A stretch of 64,000 nt of DNA from Cynocephalus volans (Eukaryota; Chordata; Mammalia; Dermoptera; Cynocephalidae): assembly GCF_027409185.1 (NCBI RefSeq), contig NC_084469.1, positions 101,495,835 through 101,559,834 on the forward strand, in the 5' to 3' direction. Made by a program: the position numbers and the translations under genes. Below the pieces are notes generated by a model. It saw only the letters and a list, made by a program, of their open reading frames with translations. It did no database searches and had not been told where the DNA came from. Below, in pieces: positions 24,140-36,949 of this stretch. Numbering within the stretch: the first letter of the stretch is position 1; the number at the start of each line of letters is the position of its first letter.

Positions 24140-25150
24140 CTCCATGCCTTTTTATGGGTTGAATAATATTCCACTGTGTGTATACACCACACGTTGTTTA
24201 TAAATTTAACCATTGATGGACATTTGGGTTATTTCCATCTCTTGTCTATTGTGAACACTGCTGCTATTTGTAATGATAATTCTTTAATATACTATAATCT
24301 AATATACTATAATTTAATATAATATAATATAATATAATATAATATAATATAATATAATATAATATAATATAATGTAATGTAATATAATATAATGTAATAT
24401 AATATAATGTAATATAATATGTACATACATGAATGTAATATAACGTAATATATCCTATGTTTAACTTTTCGAGGACTCACCAAATTGTGTTTCATAGCAA
24501 CTGGCACATTTCCAACAATGTATGAGGATTCTAATATCATCACATTTTTGCCAACAATTATTTTCCTTTTTTAAAAAAATTAAAGCCTCCTAGTGGATAT
24601 AAAGTGCTATCTAACTGTGCTTTTGATTAGCATTTTATGAATTATTAATTGAGCATTTTTTCATATACTTGTTGGAAATCTGTATATCTTCTTTGGAGAA
24701 ATGTCCTTTCAAATGTTTGCTCATTCTGTTATTCTGTAGGTCGTCCTTCTGTTGCTGATCTGCAGGATGTCTTTATATATTCTAAATATGGGACACTTAT
24801 TAGATATATGTTTTGCAAATATTTCCCTCTTTCTGTATGTTATCCTTCCATTTCTTCAATTTTTTTTTTATTAACAAAACTCATCATGATATATAATAAA
24901 TCTCAAACTTATGCCTCCTGTTTTAACTGAAAATTTTGACAAACATCGACCTAATTCCTCATGCCACAGCCTCTGATAGCCACCATATTACTCTTTATTT
25001 ATATGAGCTTGACTTTTTTAGGTTACAGATGTAAGTGATATCTTGTGCTGTTCATCTTTCCGTGCCTGGCTTATTTCACTTAACACAATATCCTCCAGGT
25101 TTATCCATGTGTTAACAAATTTTTGAGGCTGAATTGTATTCCATTGTGTG
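24140..25150 (-). mobile_element. Ancient L1M, minus strand, shared with unit A
   Basis: On the + strand it shows GGTTGAATAATATTCCACTG and CATTGATGGACATTTGGGTT, then a second run with TCCGTGCCTGGCTTATTTCA near 25057. It matches 7420-8400 in unit A. An (ATAAT)n tract (24316-24420) interrupts it. Confidence 0.75.
24316..24420. repeat. (ATAAT)n simple repeat
   Basis: About 20 copies of a 5-base AATAT-type unit with a few G substitutions. Absent from the matching site in unit A. Confidence 0.95.
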
Positions 25151-25164
25151 AATATGCAACTTTT

Positions 25165-25236
25165 AAAATTGATTATTTAAATTATTTTAATCAATGCAAA
25201 ACAATTGCACAAAATTTGGGGGTACATGTGATACAT

Positions 25237-25279
<43 letters not shown>

Positions 25280-25470
25280 ATGTGTAATGATCAAATCAGT
25301 GTAATCGAGACATCCATCACCTCAAACACATCATTTCTTTGAATTGGAACATACCAAATCTTCTCTTCTAGCTCTTTCGAAATATAAAATAAATTCTTGG
25401 TAACAACTATAGTCACCTCTCTTTGCTATGGAACACTAGAAATTATTCCTCCTATTAAAAAATCAGTAAA
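25165..25470 (-). mobile_element. L1M 3' end fragment with (AT)n, minus strand
   Basis: Reversed L1 tail: TTGGGGGTACATGTGATACA, (AT)n at 25239-25275, GATCAAATCAGTGTAATCGA and GCTATGGAACACTAGAAATT. It marks the right edge of the homology with unit A. Confidence 0.65.
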
Positions 25471-27130
25471 AGGATGTAGATCTGCTTTTATACTCTGGTG
25501 CCTGGGAGGAATACATACATATGGAACTGAAAAGACAAGGATCTACATTGTTGGCTCTTTGTACTTGCTGGCTCTATTGTAACTATGAATGAACACACAC
25601 AACAACCTTAGATTGAGAAGAAAATGACTACCAAGATCTCTGACCTCTCAGGAATAAAGGTTTGGGTAATACTACTGAATAATTCATCAAGGCCTGGTGA
25701 GATGAAAGCTGAGGGTGAAGGGAATTTAGAAAGGATAGTAGAGAAAGAAGAGGATGAGATTGTTGTAACCTCAACACTAACTGTAGTAATGAATGCTGTA
25801 GTTTGTCTCATTAGTTTCTTTCTTCTAAGATTCCCCTTAGAATGAAAGGCCATGGCGACCATGGAGGAGGTAGTCCCCCAACCTCATAGAGTAGGTCTGT
25901 ATATGCAAGGGGTTGACTGTAGTGGCCATGAAAAATAGCTTCTTAGAAATCCTGTTGCATGGGGCAGAGTTGACTGTCTGCCATAACTAGCATATCACTA
26001 GATCCACCAGTCTGTCCTTGTTGGGTCTATGTTCCCCTTTGGGCAGTACCCACCAGGAAATAAACATGGAATGGGTACTAGTGCAGTCCCAGCCATGGAA
26101 GATGTATAATTTCTCTGATGGGTGTCTTTATCCAAGGACTACCCATCAGCCTGGCTAAACCTTTGGTGTCACTGCACTACAATCTGAGGCTCTCCCTAAC
26201 CTATCTTTCCTTTGTCTTCCTGTCATTTCACAGATATCAGATCTGCATTGTAGTCTGAAGGCTTTCCTTCTCTACTACTACTTTCTGACCATTATTCTTC
26301 ACAGGCATACTCACAGCATATTAAAAAATTAACCCAAAAAATACATTAATAGCTAAAATAGAATAGCTCAAACCATGAATCTCTTAGAAGATAACATGAA
26401 AAAGATAACATTGCCTTGGATTGACAATGAATTCTTAGATATGACACCAAAAACATAAGCCACTGCTTGTTTCTCAAGGATTAGTGGAGCCCTACATGAT
26501 GAACTTGCCAACACCTGACTGATTGGTCTCCTCAAGAAATAGTGTCATCTTGGGGACTCAGCTGTGGTCTCTGTTGCTGAGTTTGGACAATAAGAGGCAG
26601 AGGTAGCTAAATGGATCTATATAAATGGAAGTCTCTGCCACTATGGCCACACTCTTCATAGCCCATCATGCCACTGGGTGGCCAATGAAAAAGGGTGGCA
26701 AAAGTTCCAGAGTCAAATGAGTGCCTACCTGGTTTGTTAATGTCTCTTCTGTGATATACAACAAAAAATGTTCATGTAATGCCCAACCTTCTATGTCCAT
26801 CAACATGCTGTTCTCCAGAATTCCAGACATTGCCCTTCCAATCTCATAACTAAATAGTCACAGGACCTCAAATCATTTTTTCTCCACAAGAAAATAGAAA
26901 ACCAGATGTGCTGCTTGCAGCTCCACCAACTGGGAGGGATTTCTCTGTGCATTCATTTTCAAGGATACTCCTGAACTTGGCTATAATAAAGCCATGGTCT
27001 ATTTTCACTTGTACTCACATACCAAGCCAACCCATCTATAAACCAAGCTGAGGTATTTTTCTCCAAGTCCAACTAGTAGTACAGGACATCTTCACTCCCA
27101 CAATAAGCAACAGGTGCTAAGTGAGGAAGT
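25470..27130. other. Unassigned sequence, no gene supported
   Basis: No open frame above about 85 codons and no recognised motif. Two stretches near 26160-26200 and 26240-26275 repeat a phrase of the form (G)CA..(A/G)TCTGA(G/A)GGCT.TCC, suggesting an old LTR or duplicated fragment. I cannot classify it. Confidence 0.35.
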
Positions 27131-27139
27131 GGTTTTGGT

Positions 27140-27360
27140 GCAATAATGCAGACCTTGGGGTCTGGACTGCCCCTTGGGTCTGGGCTGCCTTCTTGTGCAG
27201 CTTTCTCATACCTCTGGTGCTATCAATATTTGATCCCAGATGTGCCATTTCACCATGGACTGGTGTTAAGCCTTTTTGATTTGATGACTTAGTAGGTCCA
27301 ATAGAATCAGAATTATAATGGGAAGTTTCAGATATGAGGTCACTTGACAGATCAGTGGTG
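27140..27360. repeat. Unclassified interspersed repeat, copy of 12165-12420
   Basis: Shares ordered landmarks with 12165-12420 (GGGCTGCCT, TTGATCCCAGATGTGCCATT, CATGGACTGGTG, ATAATGGGAAGTTTCAG). The relationship is visible by eye at roughly three quarters identity in the best parts. Confidence 0.4.
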
Positions 27361-27529
27361 GGTTAGAATTTTCTTCTATACCCAATTTGGTTATTCTGTG
27401 TTTCTGTGCTCTCTGGTTTCTCTGTGTGCGTCTTTCTCTGGGTCAAGGCAGTCACACAGGGTGCAACTCCCCCTGTGGTATGGGCCAATGAGATGCAGGC
27501 TTACCTCTTTATGATGGCTCTTTGTGACC

Positions 27530-28130
27530 TTTCTTGTGTCAATGCATGGTGGCAGTGGTAGGTCCTACCCATGGCCAATCTGACCGGTTCAGTGGCAATG
27601 GAGATGGCATGTATGGCTGCCAGCAGCAGCAGGAACCACACTGCAGGGGGTACCAACCAGACTCCCACACCCAGCTGGGCTGGTTACTGCTTCACCACCG
27701 GGAGAGCATCCTACCCATGTCTAGTCTGGCTGATGTGGCAGCATCATCAGGGATCCCATGCAAGGATGGTCTGTCTGCAGCTTGCTATCGGTGGAAGGGG
27801 TCCCATGCACAGACAGGCTGGCTTGTGTGGCAGCTTGGGCTTGATATCCCATGTGCAACCAGGACTGGCTGGCACAGTAGTGTGGGCAGGGGTCCTGCAC
27901 TGGTGTGGTGGTGGTATGGATAGCCACATCAGTGTGCTGAAGGTAGCAGCAGCACTAGTTCTCATGCCCAGCTGATCTGCCTGGTGCAATGGCTATGGCA
28001 GCAGCCACACTGCACATGACTACAGCAGGGATCATGCACATGGCCAATATGGCTGGTGTGATAGAGTGGGAAGGGATCTAGTATACAGCTGGTCTGGTCA
28101 GCACTTCAGTGCCTGGTGTCACGCTACAGT
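27530..28130. repeat. GC-rich degenerate minisatellite-like block
   Basis: Recurrent phrases of the type GGCTGG..TGTGGCAGC and GGG(A/G)TCCCATGCA appear at irregular spacing of about 50-95 bases (for example 27721, 27812 and 27863). The composition is far more GC-rich than its surroundings. Long frames in several phases (27534-27975) come from the repeat and share no domain. It may be the 5' UTR of an old L1, since an old L1 body starts about 400 bases downstream. Confidence 0.45.
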
Positions 28131-28489
28131 TGGCAGCTGCATGGGGTGGATTAAAACTCACTGTGGAAAGGCAAACAATGTTCCAATTTCCAACAATGTC
28201 ACCAGCAAGTTTTGTGGTGGTAGTGATGGGCCTGTTCTGGTCTTCTTCTGCAGGAGGAACATGTCCTGGGTCCACTAGTCTGCCACCTTCCCACAATCCC
28301 TGTAACTACATTGATTTTTAATGGACAGGCAATATAAAAAGATGTAAAATGTGACAGCAAAATTACAATGTGGGAGGAGGGAATGGAGTCAAACTGTAGT
28401 TTTTTTGTTGTTTATGTTCTGTTTGAGATCAAAGTTAAACAGTTATTAGTTTCAAAAAATTCCTGTTAGATTTTTTATTAAGCTTTATG

Positions 28490-28940
28490 GCAACTATGAT
28501 GCAAAAAACTTAAATAACTACAGTAAAAATAAACCTCAAGAAATCAAAATGTACTAATACAGAAACACACCTAAACACACACACACACACACACAATACA
28601 AAGTAAGAAAATAAAATAAAAGGATCTACAAAACAACTGGAAACAAGTAACATAATGATAGGAGTAAATTTTTAACTATTAGTAATTATCTTAAAGGCAA
28701 ATGTATTAAATCTTCTAGTTAAAAGACATAGAATGGCTCAGTGCATGAAAAAAATATCAAGACCCAACTGTGTGCAGCCCACAGGAAACTCAGTTCATCT
28801 GTAAGAACACACATAAACTTAGAGTCAAGGGATGGAAAAAGGTAATCTATCCAAATGAAAACCAAAAAAGAGACCGAGTAGCTATACTTATATCATATAA
28901 AGCAGACTTTAAGCCAAATCAGCAAATGGGGCAAAGAAGC
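28490..28940 (+). mobile_element. Old L1M, 5' part of a nested pair
   Basis: Endonuclease-region text of an ancient L1 on the plus strand: CAGCCCACAGGAAACTCAGT, ACACATAAACTTAGAGTCAA, GGATGGAAAAAGGTAATCTA and GCTATACTTATATCATATAA. It breaks off near 28940 and resumes near 31978, with roughly 130 bases of the old element missing. A (CA)n tract lies at 28573-28594. Confidence 0.65.
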
Positions 28941-31900
28941 GAGATCCATGGAGACCATGTACCCTGCGGCTCCAGTGCATGTCTGAGCAGGTAGGCCTTA
29001 CCACCGCTGGACCACATCCCCAGCCCAGCCGAATGCATGCCAACCAGAAAGGTGCCCTCCCAGAAGGCCTGAGTCCTGTGGAGGCCATGCACCCCATGGC
29101 ACCAGTGCACAACCTAGCAGGAAGGCCATGCAACCACTTGACACCATCCCCAGCCTGGCCAAACCAACTGGAGAGGTGCCTCCCAGGAGAGGACCAAAAA
29201 CTGAGGCAACCATGTGCCCAAGGTGCTAGCAGGCAACCGAGCATACACCGAGACAGTTATGCCAAATTGGTAACCCCAGCAGGATCCTAGGCAGACAATA
29301 GTGTCGAACCAGTGGACCATGAAATCCCTTGCCACAATGACTAAACATCAAGGGAAAGATACCAGAAATATGAAAAATCAAGAAAGTACACCACCAAAGG
29401 CTAAAACTCTCAAGCTCTAGATCCTATAGAACAAGAAGCCCTTGAAATGTCTCAAAAGGAATTTTGAGTGATAATTCTAAGGAAACTAAATGAGATACAA
29501 GAAAACTCAGCTAGGCAAAACAATGAAATGAGGAAAACTATACAGAACCTGAAAGAAGAAATATATAAGGAAATTGATGCCCTGAGAGAAAATGTAGCAG
29601 AGCTTGCCAAGCTGAAGAATTCATTCCACAAAATAAAAAACACAACATACAGTTTAACCAGCAGGCTTACAGAAGCAGAAGAGAGAACTTCTGACCTTGA
29701 AAATGGGCTGCTTAAAATAACACAGGCAGACCAAAAACAAAAAAGAAAGCAAAGAAAAAATAATTAAAAACATCGAAGAAAATCTAAGAGAGATATCAGA
29801 CAATCTTAAGTGCTCTAATATCTGATTCATGGATATTCCAGAGGAGGAAAAAGGAGATTGCATTGACAACATATTCAATAAAATAGTGGAAGAAAACTTC
29901 CCAGGTATAGGAAAAGACCCAGATCTTCAGATTCAGGAAGCTCAAAGATCCCCAAATGTATTTAACTCAAAAAGGTTTTCTCCAAGATATGTTATAGTCA
30001 AATTGGCAAAACTAAAATACAAAGAGAGAATTTTAAAAGCTGCAAGAGAGAAGCATCAAATCACATATAAGAGAGCCCCAATCAGACTAACATCAGACTT
30101 TTCATCACAAACCCTAATAGCCAGAACGGAATGGGATGATATATTCAAAATACTAAAAGACAGATATTGCCAGCCAAGAATACTCAACTCTGCAAGGCTT
30201 TCCTTCTGAAATGAAGGACAAACAGTATATTTCTCAGATAAACAAAAACTGCGGGAGTTCACTACCACACAACCATGCTTACAAGAAATTCTCAGGGGAG
30301 TACTGGGTTTGGTACCTGAAAAACAGCTACCACTACCATAAAATCTCAAGAAAAATCAAAACCCACTAGTAAAATTAAAAGGCCAGCAATGAAGAGGAAA
30401 AAAAGGTCATCTACAACCCAAGGAACCAAGAAATACAGAAGACAAACAGTAAATCAGAAAGAAAAGAACAAAAGACACTTAAGACATCCAAACAAAAATC
30501 AATAAAATGCTAGGAGTAAATCAACACTTTTCAACACCAACTCTTAAAGTTAAAAGGATGAAATTCCCCAATCAAAATACACAGACTGGCTGACTGGATT
30601 AAAAAGGAGGACCCAACCACATGCTGTCTTCAAGAGACCCACCTCACCCATAAAGACTCACATAGACTAAGAGAGGAAGGATGGAAAAAGATTTACCATG
30701 CAAACAGAAATGAAAAACGAGCTGGAGCAGCTATTCCTACATCTGATAAAATTGACTTTAAACTAAAAACCGTAAAAATAGATAATGAGGGCCACATAAT
30801 GATAAAAGGATTCATCCATCAAGAAGACATACCAATCATAAATAAATATGGACCCAATGTTGAAGCAGCCAGATTTATAAAGCAAACTCTGTTAGACCTA
30901 AAGAAGGAAATAGACACTAATACCATAAGAACAGGGGACCTGAACACCCCACTATCACTAGACAGATCATCTAGGCAAAGTATCAGCAGAGAAACACAAG
31001 ATCTAAAGAACATGCTAGACCAATTGGACTTGGCAGATATCTACAGAACATTCCATCCAACAACCTTAGAATATTCATTCTTCTCATCAGCACATGGATC
31101 ATTTTCCAGGAGAGATCACATGTTAGGTCACAAAGCAAGTCTCAGCAATTTCAAAAAAATTGGAATTATCCCATGTATTTTTTCAGACCACAATGGATTA
31201 AAATTAGAAATCAATAACAAATGAAGTTTTGGAAACTCTACAAACAGGTAGAAATTAAACAGCATTCTACTTAATGACATATGGGCCCAAGAAGAAATCA
31301 AACAGGAAATCAAAAAATTTATTGAAACTAATGAAAACAATGATACATCATACCAAAACCTGTGGGATACTGCAAAAGCAGTACTAAGGGATAAATTTAT
31401 TGCATTAAATGCTTACTTCAGAAGAATGGAAAGATAGCAAATGAACAACCTAATACTTTAGCTTAAAGAACTAGATAAACAAGAACAATCCAAACCCAAA
31501 GTTAGCAGATGGAAAGAAATCATTAAGATCCGAGCAGAACTTAATGAAATTGAAACCCAAAAATTGATACAAAAGATCAATGATTGAAAAATTGGTTTCT
31601 TAAAAAGATAAATAAAACTGAAAAACAATTAGTATGGCTAATTTAAAAAAGGAGGGAAGACACAAATAACAAATTTAGAAATGAAAAAGATGATATTACA
31701 ACTGATACCTTTGAAATACAGAGAGCCATTAGAAACTACTATGAACTATACGCCAACAAATTTGAAAATCTGGAGGAAATGGATAAATTTCTGGACATCC
31801 AAACTACCAAAAATGACCCAAGATGATGTAGAAAATCTGAAAAGACCAATAACAGTAAAAGAGATTGAAGCTGTTATCAGAAGGCTTCAAACAAATAAAC

Positions 31901-31977
31901 GCCCAGGACCAGGTGGATTCACAGCAGATTTCGACCAACATTCAAAGAGGAATTGACACCAATTCTCTTCATAAATA
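28941..31977 (+). mobile_element. L1 with 5' UTR, ORF1 and start of ORF2, nested in an older L1
   Basis: A 3 kb plus-strand L1 with a GC-rich 5' UTR (28941-29290), ORF1 remnants and ORF2. ORF1: 29468-29767 gives a coiled coil, 29829-30209 gives the RRM/C-terminal domain (RYVIVKLAKLKYKERILKAA, 30000 region), frame broken near 29765-29830. ORF2: the endonuclease runs from about 30590 (QETHLTHKD) to 31224 ([12 protein letters not shown]) and is broken at 31224. The element ends at the first residues of the reverse transcriptase near 31956. Unusually it is the 3' half that is missing, so a deletion or recombination must have followed insertion. Confidence 0.8.
28949..29235 (+). repeat. Tandem ~120-bp monomers in an L1 5' UTR
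   Basis: Two consecutive units start CAGGTAGGCC (about 28988) and CAGGAAGGCC (about 29118). Each continues with a text like CA.C.(G/T)(C/G)..CCA.CATCCCCAGCC, then AGGTGCC.CCCAG and GAGGC.ACCATG.(A/C)CC. A partial unit precedes the first. This resembles the monomer organisation of rodent L1 promoters. Confidence 0.5.
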
Positions 31978-34140
31978 TAAAGGGAGCTATATACCACAAT
32001 AAAATGATAGTAGGTGTCATTAATACTCCAGTCTCAATAGATGATCCAGGCAGAAAATCTACAAAGAGAGATTGAAGTTGAACTGCACTCTAGGGCAAAT
32101 GAACCATGCAGACATCTATAGAACATTCCATCCAAAATTTGAAGAATACACATTCTTCTCCAAAGCATATGGAACATTCTTCAGGATAGACAATATATTA
32201 GCCACAAAACAAGTCACATGTTTTTAAAAATCTAGACTATATGAAGTGTCTGTTCTGACCACAATGGAATAAAACTAGAAATCGATGACAAGAGAAACCT
32301 TGGAAACTCTACAAATACATGAAAATTAAACAACATGCACCTAACAACCAATAGGTCAATGAAAATTTTAAGAAGGAAATTTAAGAATTTCATGTGACAA
32401 ATGAAAATGGAAACACAACATATCAAAATCTATAGAACACAGCAAAGGTCTTTTAAGAGAAAAGTTGACAGCAATAAACCCCTACATCCAAAAAGTAGAA
32501 AGAGATCAAATAGGCAAGCTAACATTGCTCCTTAATGAACTAGCAAAATAGGAAGAAACCATTTGCAAAATGAATACAAGTAAAGAAATAAGAAAAATCA
32601 GAGCAGATGTAAATAAAATAGAAACCAAAAAGCAATGCAAATAATCAACAAAATAAAGAGTTGGTCTTTTGAAAATGTACACAAAATCAACAAATCTTTA
32701 GCTCGACTAATTTAAAAAAAGAGAGAGAAGGCTCAAATAAATTAAATCAATTAGAATGGATACCACAGAGACACCATAAATCATTAGACTATTATTAAAA
32801 ACAAAATGGAAAACTTAAAATGATCAACTTCTCAGACACGTAGGAGTGACCAAGTTTGAAACATGAATAAATATAATACCTGAACAGACCAATAATGAGT
32901 AACAAGACTGAATCAGTAAAGACTTCCATTGAGGAAAAGCACAGGACCTGATGGCTTCACTGCTGAATTCTACCAATCATTAAAGGAAGAAGGAAAAAAA
33001 ACACATACCAATTCATCTCAAACACAGTGAACTGACAATATACTGAATGGGGAAAAAACATTTTCGAACTATGCATCTGACAAGAGATTAATATCCAGAA
33101 TATACAAGAAACTCAAACAACTCAATAGTAAAAATATTAAAATAAAAAACAAATAATCCAATTATAAAGTGGGCAAAGGAGCTGACTAAACATTTCTCAA
33201 AAGAAGAGATACAAGTGGCCAACAGGTACATGAAAAAATGCTTGACATCACTAATCATCAGAGAAATGCAAATCAAAACCACAATGAGATATCACCTCAT
33301 CCCAGTTAGAATGGCTACTATAAAAAAGACAAAAAATAACAAATTCTCAGGAGGATGTGAAGATAGGGGAACACTTATACTCTGCTGATGGGAGTGTAGA
33401 TTAGTACAACCACTGTGGAAAACAGTGTAGAGTTTCCTCAAAAAAACTAAAAATAGGAACACCATATTGATCCAGCAATCTCCCTGCTGAGTATACATCT
33501 AAAGGAAGTGAAATCATTATGTCAACTGCATCGGAACACCCACATTTATTGCAGCACTATTCAGAATTGCAACGATGTAATCAACCTCACTATCTGTCAA
33601 AAAATGAAAGGATAAATAATAATGGTATATTTATACAATGAAATACTATTCAGCCATATACAATGAAATCCTGTCATTTGCAGCAACATAGATGAGCCTA
33701 GATAACATTACGTTAGGAGAAATAAGCCAGGCCCAGAAAGACAAATGCCACATGATCTCACTCATATGTAAAATCTTAAAAAGTTGATCTCATAAAAGTA
33801 GAGAGTACAATAGTGGTTACCAGAGGCTGGCAAGGGGGGGTTGGAGGGGAAGATGGTCAATGGGTACAAAGTGACAATTAGAGCAGAAAAATAAGTTCTA
33901 CTGTTCGATTGCACAATAGGGAGACTATGGTTAACATTAATATGTTGTATATTTCAAAATGACAAGAAGAGAGGACTTTGAATGTTCTTACCACAAAAAA
34001 AAGATAAGCATCTAAGCTGGTGGATATGTCAATTACCATACTTCGATTATTACATATTGTGTACATGTATTGAAACATCACCCCCAAAATATCTATAATT
34101 TGTATGTGTCAATTAAATATAAATTAGTTAATTAAAAATT
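31978..34140 (+). mobile_element. Old L1M, 3' part of the nested pair
   Basis: It resumes at AAGGGAGCTATATACCACAA and carries ORF2 in many broken frames (end of endonuclease near 32280; middle of ORF2 heavily deleted near 33030; C-terminal region 33060-33760). The 3' UTR is L1MA/MB-like (TGGTTACCAGAGGCTGGCAA at about 33815) and it ends near 34140. It is older than the L1 that splits it. Confidence 0.8.
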
Positions 34141-35342
34141 TTGCTAACAAGGTAAGATGTTACATTGTGCTTTTATCGCACACAAAAAGTAATTAAGAGG
34201 GCAGGAGGAAACTGGGAGGTGATGTATATGTCCTTGACCTTGATGGTGGTGGTGGTTTTGTGGATGTATACTTATCTCCAAACTCATCAAGTTGTATAGA
34301 CTAAGTATGTACATCTTTTTACATTTTAATCACACCTCCAAAAGTGGTTAAAAATTAAGGTAAAAATTTTTAAAAGAAAAAATATCTTTGCTTCCATAAC
34401 AGTGCATACAAAAAGTGATCCAACAATCTCCAAAGATTTGTCAAGGAAGCACATCATAGGCACTTGTAACTTACTGCTTTGTTTCTTTGTAGAAATTAAA
34501 CTTTCCTCAGGGGAAACTTTGTGACTTTTAAATCAAACCAAAAGAAGAAGTTTCTCCTTAGAGGAAATGAACTCATCTTCCCATAGTGCTGCCAACATAG
34601 ACACAAATTGGACTGAAACTTTTCCATTCTGCTACCTTCTTTGTACCCCAAGTGAACTGCATTGTTAGAGTGAAAAGACAATACTATAATGTCTTTAATG
34701 AGGAGCACTGAGAATTCAACCCTTGAGACACTAGAAATTTTAAACGTGCCCCTGTTGCCCCTCACCTGTAATGCTCTGCTCCAGCCTAGGTGGAAACCCA
34801 GCTGGGTTTATTGGGTATAGTCCATGGAGGAGAGAAAACCCCAGTAATACCCATCATAGAGTCAGCGTGGTCCAGCGAGGGCTGGTAGAGTAAGACACAA
34901 AAGAGGAAAGTGCGTACTGGGCTTTATGTTCAGAGTAATGAATCCAAGACATTCTTACGTTGATTTAGTCTGTGAAGGTGAGAGCCATGTACTTTTAAGG
35001 TAATTTAATTTTCACTGAAACCAATCTTTTTCAGCTCTCATACTGTTTATTTTTCTTCCTTGCTGGAATTTAGAACTTCCTTCCATTCAGAGATAGAAAT
35101 GGTCTTTCCTGGAATGTATTATGTTCTGGAAAGTCTCCATATTTTGTCCAGTCTCTCCCATAAAATGCAGGTTCCTGTTAGATTTCCTGTGTCTAATCAT
35201 TTATTCATGAGCTACTCACTGAAGATCAACTATGCATTAGCTACTGTCTTGTTTCTTCTTAATGCCATTGGATTTTCATTTAAAATGTACCAAACTATTT
35301 TTGCTGGCAAATCTGACTTACTCATATCACTGAATAGTTCTA

Positions 35343-35410
<68 letters not shown>

Positions 35411-35421
35411 TGTTGTTGTTT
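35343..35421. repeat. (TGT)n microsatellite
   Basis: About 25 TGT units. The apparent frame 35060-35458 is a poly-leucine translation of it and is not a gene. Unit D has only ATTGTTGTTATT at the matching place (about 40433). Confidence 0.97.
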
Positions 35422-36179
35422 TCACTTCAGTGTCCACAATGTAATACAAGTAGTATAATAATTTCTGATGTTCTGTACCCAGGCCAATTCCCCTTTCTCA
35501 TTTCAGCAATCTCTTTAAATGTTCAGGAGAATATCAAAAGATTGGACTTGGAGTAGAATGCCTTGGCCTATTTATGAATTAACACGAATGTCATAGAACT
35601 GTAATTTAGAATATTCTGTTCATTGTGGTTATCATGCATCCATTCTTTATCAAATTAAGACGTTGTCCTTGTTTTCCTTGTGTCCTGAGTGTCTCTGCCC
35701 TGGATGCTAACCACAGTAATTACTGTTAAATTTGCCCAATGCATTTTTGGTATTGTAATTATGTTTATGGTTTCTCTTTACTGACCTGTTTTTATGAAAA
35801 ATTAGGTTTAAAAGCATCCTAATATTAAGCCATCTTTCCACATCTAGAATAGTTATTACTTGTTCAGCACTTATTATTCTTTTTAAATAGATATGAGTGC
35901 ATTGTATTTAACTTTACCATTCAATTTCATGTCTGTTGTTAGGCATGTGATGAGCTTGATGAGTTCTTTTTTGTGCTGTAGTTGTCACTTTTGTTCTCAA
36001 ACTTTATTATACATCTAACGATTGTATTTTTTGAGCACCTACAATGTGATGGGTACCATTTAGGTCCCAGGAAAGAAAATGAGACAACGCATACACAACC
36101 TCGGACCCACAAATAAAAATAAAGATACTAACATGATAGGCACATCAAGGAAGAACACAGGATGCTCTACTGTGAGGCT

Positions 36180-36440
36180 CACACCCTCTGTCCCTCCACA
36201 CCCTTAATCCCTTCTCTCCATCACACTGGCCTCCCAAATCCTCATCATTATGAAGCTCACTGACCCATATGAACATTAGCATTCTGTTCCTCAGCCTAGA
36301 ATATTTATTCTTTCCTCACTTACCCTAACAATGACCTGTCCTTCCTCCCTCAGCTCTAATTTACAAAAGTCTCACCTACCCAAATTCCCAGACTAAATCA
36401 GTCCTCTCTGACTTTTTCTGTCTTTAAATAATTAACATTT
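36180..36440 (-). repeat. L2-like fragment in unit C
   Basis: Landmarks CAGCCTAGAATATTTATTCT, CCTTCCTCCCTCAGCTCTAA and AAAGTCTCACCTACCC match the fragment in unit B. Confidence 0.5.
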
Positions 36441-36949
36441 TGTAAGATTGATAATACTGATACTTTTTCTGTCATGGAGATTGTAAAAATGTATTTTCAA
36501 ATCTGAAATTTGCCTTTTAATCTTTCTAGGATGATTTGATTTATATAATCTTTCAAATAATTTTAATCAGATTGATCAATTGTATATTCTGGCAATTAAC
36601 TCTGCTGATATGAATACAATATATCCCCACTCAAGAGCATGCACACATGAGCACACACTCTCAAATACCCCATGAATTTGGTTTTAATGGTTGTGTGCTT
36701 TTGTTTTCTTCTCTCATGTATGTATTTCACATGCTTTTTCTCTTCCTGGGGGAATTCACCTGGCAGGCATTCTCTGAAAAAAGGAGCGATAGGGATCTTC
36801 ACTAATTAGAAGTGCTATATGGAGGTCCAAAGCGGTAACAAACCTGTTCTATTTAAAAGGATCATAATTCCACCCTTGATGGCTTGTCCATTTAAGAGGG
36901 ACATTGGCAAATGATACTCATGTCCTTCAAATTTATTGTTATGTTAAGA

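Larger units (their letters stand above)
16640..25150 (+). repeat. OR duplication unit B
   Basis: Aligns by eye to unit C from about 16650 and 34200 onwards, and to unit A from about 16830. Order: single-copy-looking upstream block (17000-18430), L2-like piece (18660-18830), private L1 (18921-20945), two MIRs, OR exon, MIR, pyrimidine tract and old L1 shared with A. Private changes are the MITE at 18188 and an (ATAAT)n expansion at 24316-24420. Confidence 0.75.

Noticed and set aside
27534-27975. Two overlapping 129- and 134-codon frames
   Set aside because: Low-complexity GC-rich repeat, no domain, both strands open.
35060-35458. 132-codon frame ending in poly-Leu
   Set aside because: Runs through a (TGT)n microsatellite, with no motif and no counterpart in the other units.
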